Assembly: GCA_025618425.1 (NCBI GenBank)
Contig: CM046833.1
Coordinates: 9,311,429-9,375,428, forward strand
Length of the DNA stretch: 64,000 nucleotides
Reading direction: 5' to 3'
Source: Heliocidaris tuberculata
Taxonomy: Eukaryota; Echinodermata; Echinoidea; Camarodonta; Echinometridae
The notes below the pieces were generated by a model, which saw nothing but the letters and a program-made list of their open reading frames with translations, was not told the origin of the DNA and did no database searches. Position 1 is the first letter of the stretch, and the number at the start of each line of letters is the position of its first letter. This document shows, piece by piece, positions 34,909 through 47,056 of this stretch. A program made the position numbers and the translations under genes.

Positions 34909-35114
34909 CCCCAGGCAATGTTTCCCGCTGTATCCTTCTCTCTCTTTCTCTCTCACTCTACCAGTGGAAGCACTACACAAATCTTATCACTTTTCATCAC
35001 AACAGCTCCCCCCCCCCCTCTCTCTCTCCTGTATTCTTTATAATTTCTATCTATCCCCCTGCATGTCTATTTTTTTTTCTCTCTCTCACTCTCATTTTTC
35101 CCACTGTGGCTGTA

Positions 35115-35147
<33 letters not shown>

Positions 35148-35350
35148 TTCTATCATTTTCTGTCTATGAGTCTCTCTCTCTCTCATTTTTCCCACTGGCT
35201 GTTTCACTGGCTGTTTCTCCCCCTCTCTCTCTCTCTCATTTTTCCACTGTTTCTCTCTCTCTCTCTCTCTCTCTCTTTCATTTTCCCCAGGCAATGTTTC
35301 CCGCTGTATCCTTCTCTCTCTTTCTCTCTCACTCTCTCCCTCTCTCGCTT
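34584..35350. repeat. TC-rich tandem duplication (~375 bp unit)
   Basis: CCAGTGGAAGCACTACACAA begins near 34588 and 34960, and both units continue with CATCACAACAGCTCCCCCC, (TC)n, CCCACTGTGGCTGTATCTC and CCAGGCAATGTTTCCCGC. The (TC)n segments differ in length. The long Ser/Leu ORFs are not genes. Confidence 0.85.
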
Positions 35351-35730
35351 CTTTCAACATTCCACTATACATGATTGAGCAACCTTTAATTGAAGAACTA
35401 CAAACAAATGCAATCTGTTGTACATTGTAGGGTACATGTACTTACACATTTATTTTTGACTTAATACATGTAATGATAATATTTCTATATTACTATAACT
35501 GCCTCTTGACTGCTTACTAAATACACCATGTTACAATACATTTTGTTTTCCATTGTATACGGTTAGATTTTGATTTCACTCCGTAATGATATTCAAGTTC
35601 TCCCCCCCCCCCTCAATTTCATCACTTAACTACTTGCCTTTTACTGTGAATGGGTACTTGGGCTGTACACAGGAGAAGACCCCCCCCCCCCCCCCCCCAA
35701 GGTGCCACGGGTAATTTATGCTAGTATAAG

Positions 35731-36620
35731 TAAAGCCTCGGTCACAAATACCATTAAGTACGAATGATTTTAAGACCATTTCGTAAGATCTTCTCAAGAA
35801 GGTCGTACGAAACCAGCGTTCGTAGACCGTTCGTAGACCATTCGTAAGTTCGCAGCCTGGTCGATGGTCTTGTCTGAGATTTTTTTTCAGCATCGTACGA
35901 AACCACTCTTCGTAAGGCGGCCATGCGAACGTCGTAAGAACATCGTAAGAGCCACGCAAGATTTTGTAGGGTCGAGAGACAATTCTAGAAGCCTAAAAAT
36001 CTTACGATGATCGTAAGAACGCCTTAAGTTGTTCATAGAGGGCTCTTTCGGCGTTCAAAAGAATGACTTACGAGCGGAGATTCGTACGGCGCTCTTACGA
36101 ACGACTCTTGGCGTTCGTAAGGTGCTCGTAAGGTGCTCGTAAGGCGTAGGTACAAAATTTGTGCAATTGTGAGTTTTAGCACTACTGCCATCTTGAAAGT
36201 ATCAAACTTTTAACAGTCACTGAATTTTCGACAGTACTCGGCAGCGCCTTTTTGCTACCCGTCAAAATATACAAAATTCGTAAGATCTTATTACGGATCA
36301 CTTGAGAGTGCCGTGAGTTGCGCGTACGACCATCTTGCGACAACAAAAATCGTAAGATGGCCGTAAGTCTGACGAAAGAATAACTCAAATCATTCTTACG
36401 AAAAACGTACGAACTCTAGGGCCATTGTATAACAGAAATCACTTCGTTTCTCAAGAAGGTCTGAAGTTGTTCTTGCGAATTAGAGGGCGTTCGTACGAAC
36501 TTCGCAAGAAGGCCGTAAGAATCTATGCCCCATCTACGAATCTCTACGTACTCCGGAATTCGTACGAACAGTGAGATTTTTACGAACCCATCGTTCGTAC
36601 GAACCTTTGTGACCGTAGCT
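35731..36620. mobile_element. Palindrome-rich element with CGTACGAA/CGTAAGA motifs
   Basis: The left end GCCTCGGTCACAAA and the inverted right end GCTACGGTCACAAA match. Between them, dozens of TTCGTACGAA, TCGTAAGA and TCTTACGA variants recur in both orientations. CpG content is much higher than in the flanks. No ORF of note. It may be a non-autonomous DNA transposon whose subterminal motif has expanded. Confidence 0.6.
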
Positions 36621-36624
36621 CTAG

Positions 36625-36965
36625 CTAACTACATTACAAAAGAGGATAATAAGAACTGTGTGCGATGTACCATACGGAACTCTCACCAACCCCTTTTTTC
36701 ATGACTTGAGACTCTTAAATTTGAAGATATTATCAGTTACCAACAGTACGTTTTTATGTATAAGTGCATTTATAAATACCTCCCCGAACAGTTTTGTAAT
36801 CTGTTTGATTTTCATTTTCATTTTCATAATTATCCAACAAGATCTGCGAGAGATTCGTATTCCTAGAAATAGAGTAGTTGCGTTTCTACAAAATATTAGT
36901 TTTTTCGTCTCAAACTCTGGAAAAACTTAAATGACTCTATTAAAACATGCCATTCACTCCATAGA
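36625..36965 (+). mobile_element. LINE RT C-terminal fragment (CR1/Jockey group)
   Basis: The frame reads TLQKRIIRTVCDVPYGTLT and NPFFHDLRLLNLKIL, the classic post-RT pattern (LQKRAIRII...HTxPLFxxLxIL) of CR1/Jockey-type LINEs. It continues open to 36930. A 5'- and 3'-truncated remnant. Confidence 0.7.
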
Positions 36966-37254
36966 TTTACTCGTACTGTCAAGATGATATACTTCGTACA
37001 ATATAGTCAGTTTTATATAACCTATTTCATTTTCTGAATTACGAACGCACCGGAGTAACGAACCTTCGGAAATACGAACCTTCGAAGAAACGGCATGTAA
37101 CCTTCAAGCCCTCTCGCTTGCTGGTCTTACGGGTTTCCGTTCATGTTTTATTTTTTTATTTTTTAATTTTTTTTTTTTTTTTTTTGATAGGCCACCACAT
37201 TATGGGAAAATCGATGAATAGATAATGATTATAGTAAATTGTCTTCAAATGCAG

Positions 37255-37395
37255 GTATCGTTCATATACCTCTTCTGAGAAGGTTTTCTTACCGGCAGCT
37301 AATAGCGACTGGGGGTCTGATCTCTTCCATCTGCTACACTGCGGTCACCTTCACGAAAACAGGCTCTCAACTGGCATTCTGTTTCATCGTGGCAA
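37255..37395 (+). CDS. Monocarboxylate-transporter-like (SLC16/MFS), internal exon
   Basis: 141-bp phase 1-1 exon with acceptor AAATGCAG and donor GTATGT. It encodes FSYRQLIATGGLISSICYT and FTKTGSQLAFCFIVA, corresponding to TM3-TM4 of a monocarboxylate transporter. The family moves lactate, pyruvate and related acids with protons across the plasma membrane. It joins the next exon as FIVA-SFGNAVVCMPSHTAP. Upstream exons for TM1-TM2, including the family DGGWGW motif, were not found. They may lie in an unrecognised exon or have been displaced by the elements at 35.7-37.0 kb. Confidence 0.75.
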
Positions 37396-37499
37396 GTATG
37401 TATCAGTGGCTTATCCAGCATAGGGTGAAGTTGGGGTATGCCCCCATCATGTTTTAAGGTTAAGGGGGAAAAGTCAATTATATTTGCAGTGGATCTATA

Positions 37500-37506
37500 A
37501 GCATGC

Positions 37507-37559
<53 letters not shown>

Positions 37560-37760
37560 CATCATCATAACAATAATAATTATCATTATTAATATTATTA
37601 ATTATTATTATTATTAATATTATTATTATTATTATTATTATTATCATTACAATGAAATAATAATAATGGGAATGATAACAGTAATTATTGTAATTACTAT
37701 TATTGCTAATATGATTATGATTATGATTATCATGATTATAATAATTATTGTTATTTGGCA
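37500..37760. repeat. (AAT)n/(ATT)n microsatellite in MCT-like intron
   Basis: A long AAT run followed by ATT-rich sequence, able to fold on itself. Ile/Tyr-only ORFs here are artefacts. Confidence 0.85.
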
Positions 37761-38317
37761 ATTTCAAATAGTAAAAAAAAATACATTCCACTTGAATGAA
37801 TGAAAATGATTTTGAAGACACTTATGCACCGTACCTGGTGTCTTCGGAAAGGAACAGGTCAACTTAACGACCTTAACTTTAAAAAAAAAATTACCGGTAT
37901 TTACTGTTCCTGCTTGAAATGGCTTTGTGGAATTCCCTAATGACACCCCAGCCCTAATTCTGGTCTAATAATTCGCAGTCTCTGAAAAAGAAAATTACAT
38001 ATTTATATGCCTGGAACAACTGTTACTTAACTATTAAATGTACGCTTCTCAAATGGCGTTTCGTCAATATGTTTTAAAACAAAAGTTAATGGGAGGACAC
38101 TTGAACTACGCGACACTTCGTATGCTCATGCTGTTTGTACTCCTCTCATTGTCTTTCCCTCCCTCTATTTTCCCTCTTCTTTCGCGCGCTCTCTCTCTCT
38201 CTCTGCTTTTTCCCCTTCTTTTTCTATGTCCCTTTCTTTCTCCTTCTTCCTCTCTCTCTTTATTATCGTGAATATCTTTCTCTCTTTCCCATCCACATAC
38301 TCTCTCTCTCTCTGCAG

Positions 38318-39280
38318 GCTTTGGTAATGCTGTGGTCTGTATGCCATCTCACACTGCACCATCTTTGTACTTCCCCGAAGCATTCGAGATCGTCACGGGT
38401 ATAATCTTCGCCGGATCAGGTGTAGGTATGATGACGTTACCCGTGCTCGCCAACATCCTCAATGGTATTTATGGATGGCGAGGAGCCTCGATGTTCCTAG
38501 GAGCCTGTAACTTTCATGTGACTCTTGGTGGTGCAATTTTGCGCCCGAAAACGTCTTCAGAATCAAATGAAAACTTAGTGTCGCCAGAGGATAGTGAGAC
38601 AGTCCCGCTAAAGTTTGCAGAAGAGACTTCCCTTTCGGCTGTGGGAGACAACACTAACCAAGTTAGCTCTGGCAGAGATAGCCTTGGCCAAAATAGCGCT
38701 GGCCGAGATAGCAGTTGCCGAGATGAAACTGGCCGAGCTAAAAGTGGCCGACATGGCACTTGGCATAAAGAATCACCTGAGCCAAATTTATTGACAAAAT
38801 TGGCCACGTATTTGGATCTTGTCATCATTCGTGATCATCCCCTTGTTCTTATAGGCTTCGTGTTGTACTTCCTATATTTCTTCATTAACGTTACGTGGTA
38901 TGTCTTTGTCATTCCTAATGCGGTTGCTAAAGGGATCTCTCCACAGAACGCCGTCGTTGTCGCAGTGGTCGGCGGGGTGGCAAATACGATTGGTCGCCTT
39001 ACTATAGGGATTGTTTCCTCGTTCAAGTTCGTGGGTGACGATGTACTTCTGTGTGCTTTAAACATTTCGTCCGCCGTCGCCTTCATCTGCAACATCGCTG
39101 CAACTACACTCCTAAGTCTGTCCGCTATAGCGGCAGTAACCGGGTTTTGTCTTGGTTCACTTTCCCCGCTTCTTTCCATCTTCCTGAGAAGTATGGTGCC
39201 TGCTAACAGATTTCCGGCAGCCATTACTCTAGCATGCTTTTTTCCAGCATTCGGTGAAGCGTTTGGAGGTGCGCTGATGG
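38318..39280 (+). CDS. Monocarboxylate-transporter-like (SLC16/MFS), main exon
   Basis: 963-bp phase 1-1 exon (acceptor after a CT-rich tract ending TGCAG, donor GTAAGT). It encodes GFGNAVVCMPSHTAPSLYF, then GIIFAGSGVGMMTLPVLANI and YGWRGASMF, as in TM4-TM6 of SLC16 proteins. Then comes a long polar central loop, then TM7-TM11 (VLIGFVLYFLYFFINVTWYV, VVAVVGGVANTIGRLTIGI, LLSIFLRSMVPANRFPAAI, FGEAFGGALMG). The usual Lys/Arg-rich stretch after YF in TM5 is replaced by YFPEAFEIVTGI, so substrate or coupling may differ. The loop contains seven 15-nt tandem units (38665-38769) coding variants of Ser-x-Gly-Arg-Asp. It could also be an MCT12/14-like orphan; I cannot assign a subtype. Confidence 0.85.
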
Positions 39281-39818
39281 GTAAGTCGCCATAATATATT
39301 CATGAAAATTTTACTCCTACGTTGACCAAATTAATCGTGCTGTTAGGACTATGTCTAATCGGTTCGACAAAAGATTATGCTAATCCTAAAGCTAAACCAA
39401 ACTGGCAGTAACCATACTTCATTGCGTCTTAGACTTGTTGTAATTTCCATTCAATGTTTGTACAAATCTCGCGCGCAGCGAAACTCATGTCCCACTTGGA
39501 ACATGCTGGGAGAGATTCGTGAAGCGTTCAGTTATCTTTGGGATAAGGAATTTATGATAATTACTTTTTCTTAATTGCGGGATGGTTGGTCAGAAGTTGG
39601 TAAACATGGCAAAGGGTGTGTGCAATACGTACGACCTGTTGGTCGTAACCTCCGCGATCATTTATCGGAAAATTAGCCGAATGGTGACGAATTCCCTTAA
39701 GAACCTATTATTAGGTGTCTTTAACCTTAATGCTATATCTTATCCTTTACTTAAATAGACATTACTGAGGAACATTTCACTTTAAAATAATACCTATTAG
39801 GCCTACCATTGTTGTATC

Positions 39819-39978
39819 GAGTGGCGGATCTACATAGGGGGAAAACCGGCCCGTGTCCCCTCTTTTGAAACCCAACTGGCATACCTTAAGTACACACTGA
39901 AAAATAAATTTGCCCCCTTAATTGTGTACTTTTCCGGCTCTGTGCCCCCTCTTTTCCAAAATCCTGGATCCGCCCCTG
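39819..39978. mobile_element. hAT MITE (160 bp) in MCT-like last intron
   Basis: The left end GAGTGGCGGATCT and the inverted right end CAGGGGCGGATCC match. A perfect 8-bp duplication GTTGTATC lies at 39811-39818 and 39979-39986. The interior carries two related CCCCTCTTTT motifs. Confidence 0.85.
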
Positions 39979-40123
39979 GTTGTATCATTGCACTCAACAG
40001 TAGGCCATGCAAACGAAATACTAGCAATCGTTTCAGCTAATCCATCATTTCCAAAATATCCGTCATCATTCACTCTTCATTTGATTTTTCATTATTGTTT
40101 CTACCATTTGTCTTCTTCTGCAG

Positions 40124-40254
40124 GTTACCTGTATGACGTGACGTTATCATTTGACCTGTCGTATGGGATCGTTGGTGTAATGCATTGGATCTTCATCTTG
40201 TTTGCTCTGGTCCCACGGGTCCTGAGTTACCTGACACTTTCTTCAGATCGTTGA
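40124..40254 (+). CDS. Monocarboxylate-transporter-like (SLC16/MFS), last exon
   Basis: Acceptor TTCTTCTGCAG; the phase fits the previous donor (split Gly codon). It codes GYLYDVTLSFDLSYGIVGVM followed by a hydrophobic stretch and stops at 40252-40254. This is TM12 and a very short C-terminal tail. An AATAAA at 40863-40868 is a plausible polyadenylation signal. The three exons together give about 411 residues, against about 450-500 for full-length family members, consistent with a missing N-terminus. Confidence 0.75.
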
Positions 40255-42960
40255 GATCGCCCCCTCCCCTTCCCCCTCCCCCCAAGAAAAAAATATGGCC
40301 GGTATTCTCGAAAGCCGCCTAGATATTTTTTAGTGATTGGCCCCGTTTATTTTCTCTCATTTATCTTTTTTCGTTTATGTTTCCTTCAGTCTTAGAAACC
40401 TTGAACCTTTTAGGGTTATAAACCTTGTCCCGTATTTAGAACCCTAAAGAGTTCTCTTTCGAACCTTTGTTATATGCATCTTTTAATAACCTTTTCACGA
40501 GGCTTCTTCTAATAACCGTTCAAAGGTTGGTTCTTCTTACCTCTAAAGGTTTTTTTTTTCTTCTTCTTCTTCTTCTTCTTCTTCTTCTTCTTCTTCTTCT
40601 TCTTCTTCCTTCTTTCTTTCTTTTTTCTTTATGTTTGTCCCGTGTTTGGAACCCTGAAGGTTCTTAAAGGAACCTTTTAATAATTATACGATTCCTAACA
40701 GATCACAGTAAAGGTTCTTTGATCAACCCTTATTTGTTCTATCACGTTACACGTTTCTAGAAAGAACCCTTGTTGAAAGGGTTCTTTAATGAATCTGTAA
40801 GGTTCTTAATGCTCATTCTCTTCCTCATATTTGCTTGAATAGGCTAGCTGTTGAATCTGTTGAATAAAATGAGAATGAGGGTAGTGAAATCAGGGGTGAA
40901 AACAAAAATGTGCAACAGATACATTATCAATATCATTTCCCTTTACCTAGATCGTGACATTTTGTAATAATAATGACAAATCACAAACATTGCATCTTTT
41001 AAAAATGTGGAAATATATCCATTAGTTGATATGTGGTTTGCATTAGGATCGGTGCGTTAACTACCCAAATTAATGCTGCATAATTTTAGGTGACGAATTC
41101 CGGTACCTGTCGAATACTGGTCCTTTACAGTACCTAGGTATAACTAAGTTAAGGCTCTGCAGTAATCACAAATTTTAGTTCAGGTTTAAGTTCGTTTATT
41201 ATGCCCTTAACCGCCAAAATAACCTAAGCCTATATTACAGGCCGATATTAAGCCTTGTATGAATACACACAAGGTAGGCGAATATTACAACAAAATGGAA
41301 AATGAAAACTCAAGCTTCGCTTACCAGTCGCCCTGAGCCATGTCACGTCACATTTTAGCACGCACATGAAGTACGTGTGCTGTACTGCACTGTGTATGTT
41401 CTGCTGAATATTGTAAATACGGTTGTCATGGTTGTGCTAGACTGGGTCGTCTACCGCTAGGCACCTAGTCCTGAGCTTGCGCGCGAAATGTCCACAGCTT
41501 CGCTTTGTAAATATCAATACTTAAGTACGCGGTTCAGAATAATAGTTTAAAAATGAATTTTTAAGTCGATATTTTTTTGCCTTTTCTCAGACACGATGAT
41601 GTAAGAAATGAATATTATGCCTCAAATATGATAAAGCCTTATTACTAGCTACAAGAATCGAGAAAAAAGAACAATTATCGTTGTGGGTTCTTTTTTTTTT
41701 TTTTAGATGGTTTGCTTTGATTTAATTCGGGGTAAATGGGTGGAGAGGAACCCTAATTTTTCCTGAAAATAGGATTCTTTAATTAACTGTTTCTCATTTT
41801 GGACCACTTTATGTTCTAAGACGAAAATGGTTCCAAACAATTTCTCTGAACGATTTAAAGAACCCTTTCAGAACTTTCTTTTCTAAAAGTGTTCTGCTGC
41901 AGGTAAGTTCCATTATGTGAAGTCATTTTTTTCCCGTATGTAACTTTTAGTGTCATCTTATCTCCTTCTTGTTTGTTATGGAAGGATACTAAATGGTTGA
42001 CATCACGGTGATGACACTTCATATTCAAAGCCGTAACATTTGATCCCTGGCATTATTTTGCATACTCTCAAGATTTCCCACGAAGACTGACCTGTCTTTC
42101 TCTCATGAAAACGGGTAAAAAAAAATAGGCTCTAAATGTGGCCCTATCTTTCCGGATCGAGTAAACATTCACAAAAAGAACCCCTTTTTCGCAAAAACAG
42201 ATAACATGTTAATGGAAACGTGAAAATATAACGCTTTTTCATGGATAATCTTGTTCTTTCAAAAATGATGTTTTAATTTACTATTACATTTTTAGTAAAG
42301 CTAAAAGAATATGTTTTTTGATCACACTGATATCTTTTGTTTCTGCAATAATTTTCCCATTCATGAAAAATCGCGTGTTTAATTACTTTTGATGCTTGGG
42401 CTATGAAAGCATAAGTGTTATACATAGTTATATAAATTGTCAGTATCATCACTCTAACTCAGTCAATTTATTATCATTTCTTTTTATGCATTGCACTCAT
42501 AAGGTGAACCTCGGTATCAAAAATTAACCTTGTTATCTACGATAAAATAAAAATGAAATGGGATTTCAAGAGTTCTGTTATACCTAATATCATTCTTGCC
42601 TTCTTTTTTTACCCAATCACATAACATAAGTCACTTTGAGCAAGAAATAATAATGTCCATTGCCACATTTCTAAATAGCTTGACATGCGGTTTTCTTTTA
42701 AGATGAATGGAAGGATAAAATTTACAAAAAAAGAATTTCTTGATCAGACTTATTTGTAATATTGGAAAGTAATATCGAATTCTACTCATTACATTACATT
42801 TACACTCAGATAGGCAGCCTGAAATATAAACATCTAAAATGGAAGAAATGCATAAATTATAGGAGCTTTTTACACAGATGAAAATATAGATGGCAGCAAA
42901 TACGTATTGTGCCAACAATTTCATTATTAACCAGTCGGGTTATATTTATATATACTCATT
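40255..42960. other. MCT-like 3' UTR and gene-poor spacer
   Basis: (TTC)n at 40557-40612. Many AAGGTTCTT/AAGAACCCTT motifs in both orientations between 40380-40820 and again at 41740-41900 suggest two ends or copies of a diverged element. No ORF with recognisable features beyond this. AT-rich to 42960. Confidence 0.45.
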
Positions 42961-43049
42961 TTTTTCTAATATATTTTTTATTCGTAGGATTACAAGATGA
43001 TTGAGAGAGGAAGAGAGAACGGAAGGGGAGATAAGAAAAGAATGGAAGG

Positions 43050-43213
43050 ATAGAGAGAGAGAGAGAGAGAGAGAGAAAGAAAGAAATATCGAAGAGGACA
43101 AACGATATGAATGCAACGGAAATGGGATACCGTTTGTCAGGGTCAAAAGAGAACGGAACGGAAAGGAGTGATGGGGAAGAGAGAGAGAGAGACAGAGAAA
43201 GTAGTAAAAGCCC

Positions 43214-43260
<47 letters not shown>

Positions 43261-43262
43261 AC
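43050..43262. repeat. (GA)n and (CT)n tracts able to pair
   Basis: GAGAGA-rich sequence at 43050-43080 and CTCTCT-rich sequence at 43220-43262 flank a GC-richer middle, giving a potential large stem. Confidence 0.7.
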
Positions 43263-43296
43263 TCTTCCTTCTCTCCATCTTTTCTGTCTCTCTTGG

Positions 43297-43460
43297 CATG
43301 GGCGCAAATCCGGGGGGACAGGGGTACATGTCCCCCCCCCCCCAGCTTTTGGAAGATAGGCGAATGTCCCCCCCCCCCCCACACCTTTTTGAATAACCCT
43401 TTTTTTTTCGCTTGTCAGAGAATTTTTGAGGAAAACTAGACCTAAAAAATGTGATAACCT

Positions 43461-43491
<31 letters not shown>

Positions 43492-43587
43492 TTGTCAGAA
43501 AATTTTTCCAGACATTTCGGACAGGTACAAAAGTTAAATCATGAGGTGACCCCCCCCCCCGAATTTCAAAATGGATTTGCTCCACTG
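43297..43587. mobile_element. hAT-type MITE (291 bp)
   Basis: The left end CATGGGCGCAAATCCG and the inverted right end CAGTGGAGCAAATCCA are related. Flanks TCTCTTGG and ACTCTTGT share six of eight bases, fitting an aged 8-bp duplication. It is full of G and C runs. Confidence 0.65.
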
Positions 43588-43868
43588 ACTCTTGTCCATT
43601 CATGTAGGAAAAGAATTGTTATGTGTCGTAAACTGGTAGAACACAGAAGCAACCGTGACATCAATTTGATTCACTTACTATCATCATAATTATATGGGAT
43701 CATTACAATGGCGAAATGAGCCATAGTGGAGCGATAACACATACCCCAGTTTTTCACATTACACAGAGATTAATATGTAATTAATTAAATCTTAGATCCT
43801 GGCTTAGGGGTACAGATGTCTATTTCTCACATTGGCAGCCATCATACATGAAGATGATGGTGATCATC

Positions 43869-43898
43869 ATCATCATCATCATCATCACCACCACCACA
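43869..43898. repeat. (ATC)n microsatellite
   Basis: About nine ATC units followed by three ACC units. Confidence 0.8.
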
Positions 43899-44289
43899 AT
43901 AATGTTGTTTTCCTATTAAGCCCTTTCAGTACATTTATCAAAGCACTGATTCAACAGAAAAATAATATGCATATTTAACACTGACAATTCACATTTTCTT
44001 GAAATTTTCTGCTTCATTTACCCTTTATTTTCTTGAATGACTTTCTCCAACACTTTTCTTCAAGGCGTCCTAAAATTCTTCTGTAAAATGAACTCGCTTT
44101 CATGTTGCCACATTGCGCAAGTGCAGTTACACCCGCAAACAGTTTACATGGAAAGAGCTGACGATTTTTCACAATTCATTACCTTACTTCATTCGAGTTA
44201 AGCGGTTATCAACATATTCGCACCTTGTCATGCCTGTGGTGATAAATTGGTAATAATATTTCCGAGCGACCGTTTGCCAGGGGAGCACG

Positions 44290-44640
44290 AGTGTAGTTTA
44301 GCGAATATTGAACTTTCGATTTGCACGTCGACATAGTCGACTGGTCCGAGATAACCACATTTTGAAGCTATGCGCATGCGTCACGTCGTCTCCCTCGTCC
44401 ACTAGCCGAATCGAGGACGCGTGCACCCTGGTTTTGCCGTCGTCCTCGATTCAGCACGTCGTTCACATATATGACGTCATACAAGCACTGAAATTGGATG
44501 AAACTGCGATCCACATCGTCGTGAGAGATCGAAAGCGTTTACGCGAAGAGAACGGACTTGGCCTGTGCGACGTCTCCACGCTCTGGTGACTCGTTGTAAA
44601 AGTCGGTCGGTGCAGAAATCGAAAGCTCGCTAATGTCCTC
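44290..44640. mobile_element. CpG-rich TIR element (~350 bp)
   Basis: The left TTAGCGAATATTGAACTTTC-GATTTGCAC region recurs inverted at the right (TTAGCGAGCTTTCGATTTCT-GCAC). An inner inverted pair CGAATCGAGGACG / CGTCCTCGATTC sits near 44406 and 44441. GC and CpG are far above the flanks. The 93-codon frame inside has no recognised features. A DNA-transposon relic is more likely than a gene or CpG island promoter. Confidence 0.5.
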
Positions 44641-44971
44641 TTGTCAACCTTCAAGAATCAGAGAGAAATAACCACAATGGTGAGCATTACTTATGTTATG
44701 TTGAATAAAATTGAACGGAATTGATTTGAATTGAATGCTTTCATTTCGTCGCAGCTACTGTCTGAATGATGAAAGATTTACAACATTAATAAAACCTTTT
44801 AAACAATGAAAATTTAACATATCATTTGGAAATAATTTTTAATGTATAACATAGATATTAAAAAAATAGATTCATACAGTTGATTATTTTGCATATATGG
44901 GAGAGATCATTTTCTACATTGATAAAGTTTCTCCCTCTGGCATAATTTTGGTCAAACGATTACCTACACCT

Positions 44972-45111
44972 GGGGGGCGTTTCATGAAAGGACTTGTCAA
45001 ATATTTTATCCGACAAATTTGCTCTCAGCCAATCAGATGCAAGGATTTCAGTAGCTTATAACAGTTGTCGGATAAAAACATCCGACAAGTCCTTTCATGA
45101 AACGCTCCCCT
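44972..45111. mobile_element. Palindromic MITE, GGGGCGTTTCATGAAA family, copy 1
   Basis: The arms GGGGCGTTTCATGAAAGGAC and GTCCTTTCATGAAACGCTCC pair over about 27 bp, with further pairing of TCCGACAA. The centre contains AGCCAATCAGATGCAAGG. A second copy in the opposite orientation is at 48572-48713. Confidence 0.85.
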
Positions 45112-46980
45112 GATGTGAAAGAGAATGAATCATATTTTTCAACTTTCAATATCTCTGCCTTCTTTCCTTTTGATATAGTAAGATTCAAATATGGTATACA
45201 GTTTAATATCTTAATTGTGCTATGTTTTACGTGTTCTTGGAAACGTATATGTTGTTGATAATAGTCATATTATTTTTTCCATAAATCAAGAAAATCTTTT
45301 TTAAACATGGTCCTTTTCTAATGATGTAGCACCTTTCTTATGGTTATGGCTCTTTCTGTTTTTCAATTATCACTGTGTCTGATGTCATCAGGCTTCTATT
45401 AGGTATTTTTTGGCAACTTGGATACGATTCGGTCGCTTGCCTAGCACATATTTCATTTTCATAAATTTTATAAGATTTGTGTAAGGTTTGGATGGTGGGG
45501 GAGGGGGGGGGGGTTCACCGGCAAAACGTAATAGTGAATTTGCGTCACCTGTACATGACAGTGGTAAAGTGAACTGAATCACTGTATTCCTCGGGTCTTT
45601 TCTCCTGGTATAACTGATTCGGATGTGCAGGTGAACCACTATAAGGAAGTCTTCCCCTATACTCTTTTACGAAGAGTGCTGCAGCAGTGGATTCTCAACG
45701 CGCAATGGTGGTGACTCTCCTAAATCATCTACAATCTGCTCTAATAGGTCCTTGATTTACAGTTTCATAAATGTTTAGGGTTCTCGTAGTGCTCAAAGAA
45801 CAAGTTTCACCCCAGATTAAAGAATATAAAACATCCAAAAATGATTTTAACCTGGTCGCAATAAGTAACTTTAGGGGGATTACTTTCTTGGTCCATATCT
45901 TGAATCAAGGCTGTAATTTGGTACTTAAACAAGCAACACACATCGACATTCAATGAAGTTAATAATATACGACTTAATGAGAGCAAAGTGAAGAAAACAA
46001 AGTGGTCGTTACGAGCCCACATTTCAAACCAATCCAAAACATATGAATATAGAGAAAAAAGTGCTCTGAGAAAAAAGCCTATGACCGAATTGCATCCAAT
46101 TACAATCCCGAAGAAGGTTCCATAAGAAGCTACATGACATTTAAAAAGAGGACTGAGTTCATGTAAAGGTGAAAAAAAAAAATCAGTATTTTTTTTTTAA
46201 TTTTTTTTTTAATTGAGTTGAGTTTGGAAGAATATCATGAAAGAAATATCCCCTGAAAAGAAATAGTCTTCAAATGCACTATTCAAAAAATGACAAGAGA
46301 TAGCTGTAAAGTTTGAACCACAAATTTTCATGCCACCTGTGTGTGTAGTCCCATATTATACATTTCTGTGTACAATGCATGTGATTTCAGCAAGATTGAG
46401 TCAGATTTTCTTATCATTTTGTTGATTCTAAAACCTCACATTATACATTGTTTCCTATGCACTATTATGATCAACCTTTCTCAACTACTTCCAGACACTT
46501 CACAATTACCAGCCTTTAGCAAACCTCGGTCTTCAATGACCACTCTACGGAGTGATTCTATGACGTAATAACACAACAAGCGAACTCAGAGAGGGTCGCA
46601 CATAATACACAACCCTATGAATAACTCTTCCCCCCCCCCCCCCAAAAAAAAAAAAAAAAAAAAAAACCTGTCTCTACCACTTAGCATTCAACACTGTTGG
46701 TGAAATCTGTATTTGAGTCGTCAAGTGAGTGAATGTGGTTTTATGAAGAATAGTATATACGCGATGGATTTACCGTAGCTTTTTAAAATTCATCGTGCCG
46801 TTTTGTGACAAACTGACAATATTCTATATGCTGACGACTGCGTTGAACCTAGCAGTTACATCGGCCTTTAGAGAAGTCATGTGTTTTCGCCTCCTCGACC
46901 ACTGCGTAAAGTGATCATTCTGGAAGGAGGCTTGCTCAAGCTGATTACATGTATACAGCATAACCAGAGCTCACCGTACT
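45112..46980. other. No gene seen
   Basis: AT-rich. There is a G-run at 45496-45514 and a C-run followed by an A-run at 46630-46664. Short ORFs have no recognisable features. Confidence 0.5.
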
Positions 46981-46984
46981 TTAA

Positions 46985-47056
46985 CCCATTGGCTATTGGA
47001 ACCGTCTGGCCCCTGTACCAAGCCTTTGTGAATGATATCATTCAGTATGCAGCAGG
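46985..47056 (+). mobile_element. TTAA-flanked ~72 bp MITE, copy 2 (piggyBac-like)
   Basis: It starts CCCATTGGCTATTGGAACCG and ends TATGCAGCAGG, with TTAA at 46981-46984 and 47057-47060. It aligns end to end with 137-209 and, inverted, with 47378-47449. Confidence 0.75.

Noticed and set aside
34787..35378. 195-codon Ser/Leu-rich ORF with apparent hydrophobic repeats
   Set aside because: Encoded by (TC)n within a tandem duplication; the opposite strand is equally open (Arg/Glu-rich).
37299..37821. Ile/Tyr/Asn-rich minus-strand ORFs
   Set aside because: Products of the (AAT)n/(ATT)n microsatellite in an intron.
38135..38404. ORF overlapping the start of the transporter exon
   Set aside because: It is out of frame with the transporter and composed of intronic CT repeats.
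44308..44589. 93-codon ORF in CpG-rich DNA as a conserved small gene
   Set aside because: It lies within an inverted-repeat element, and I see no domain, splice or start context to support coding.
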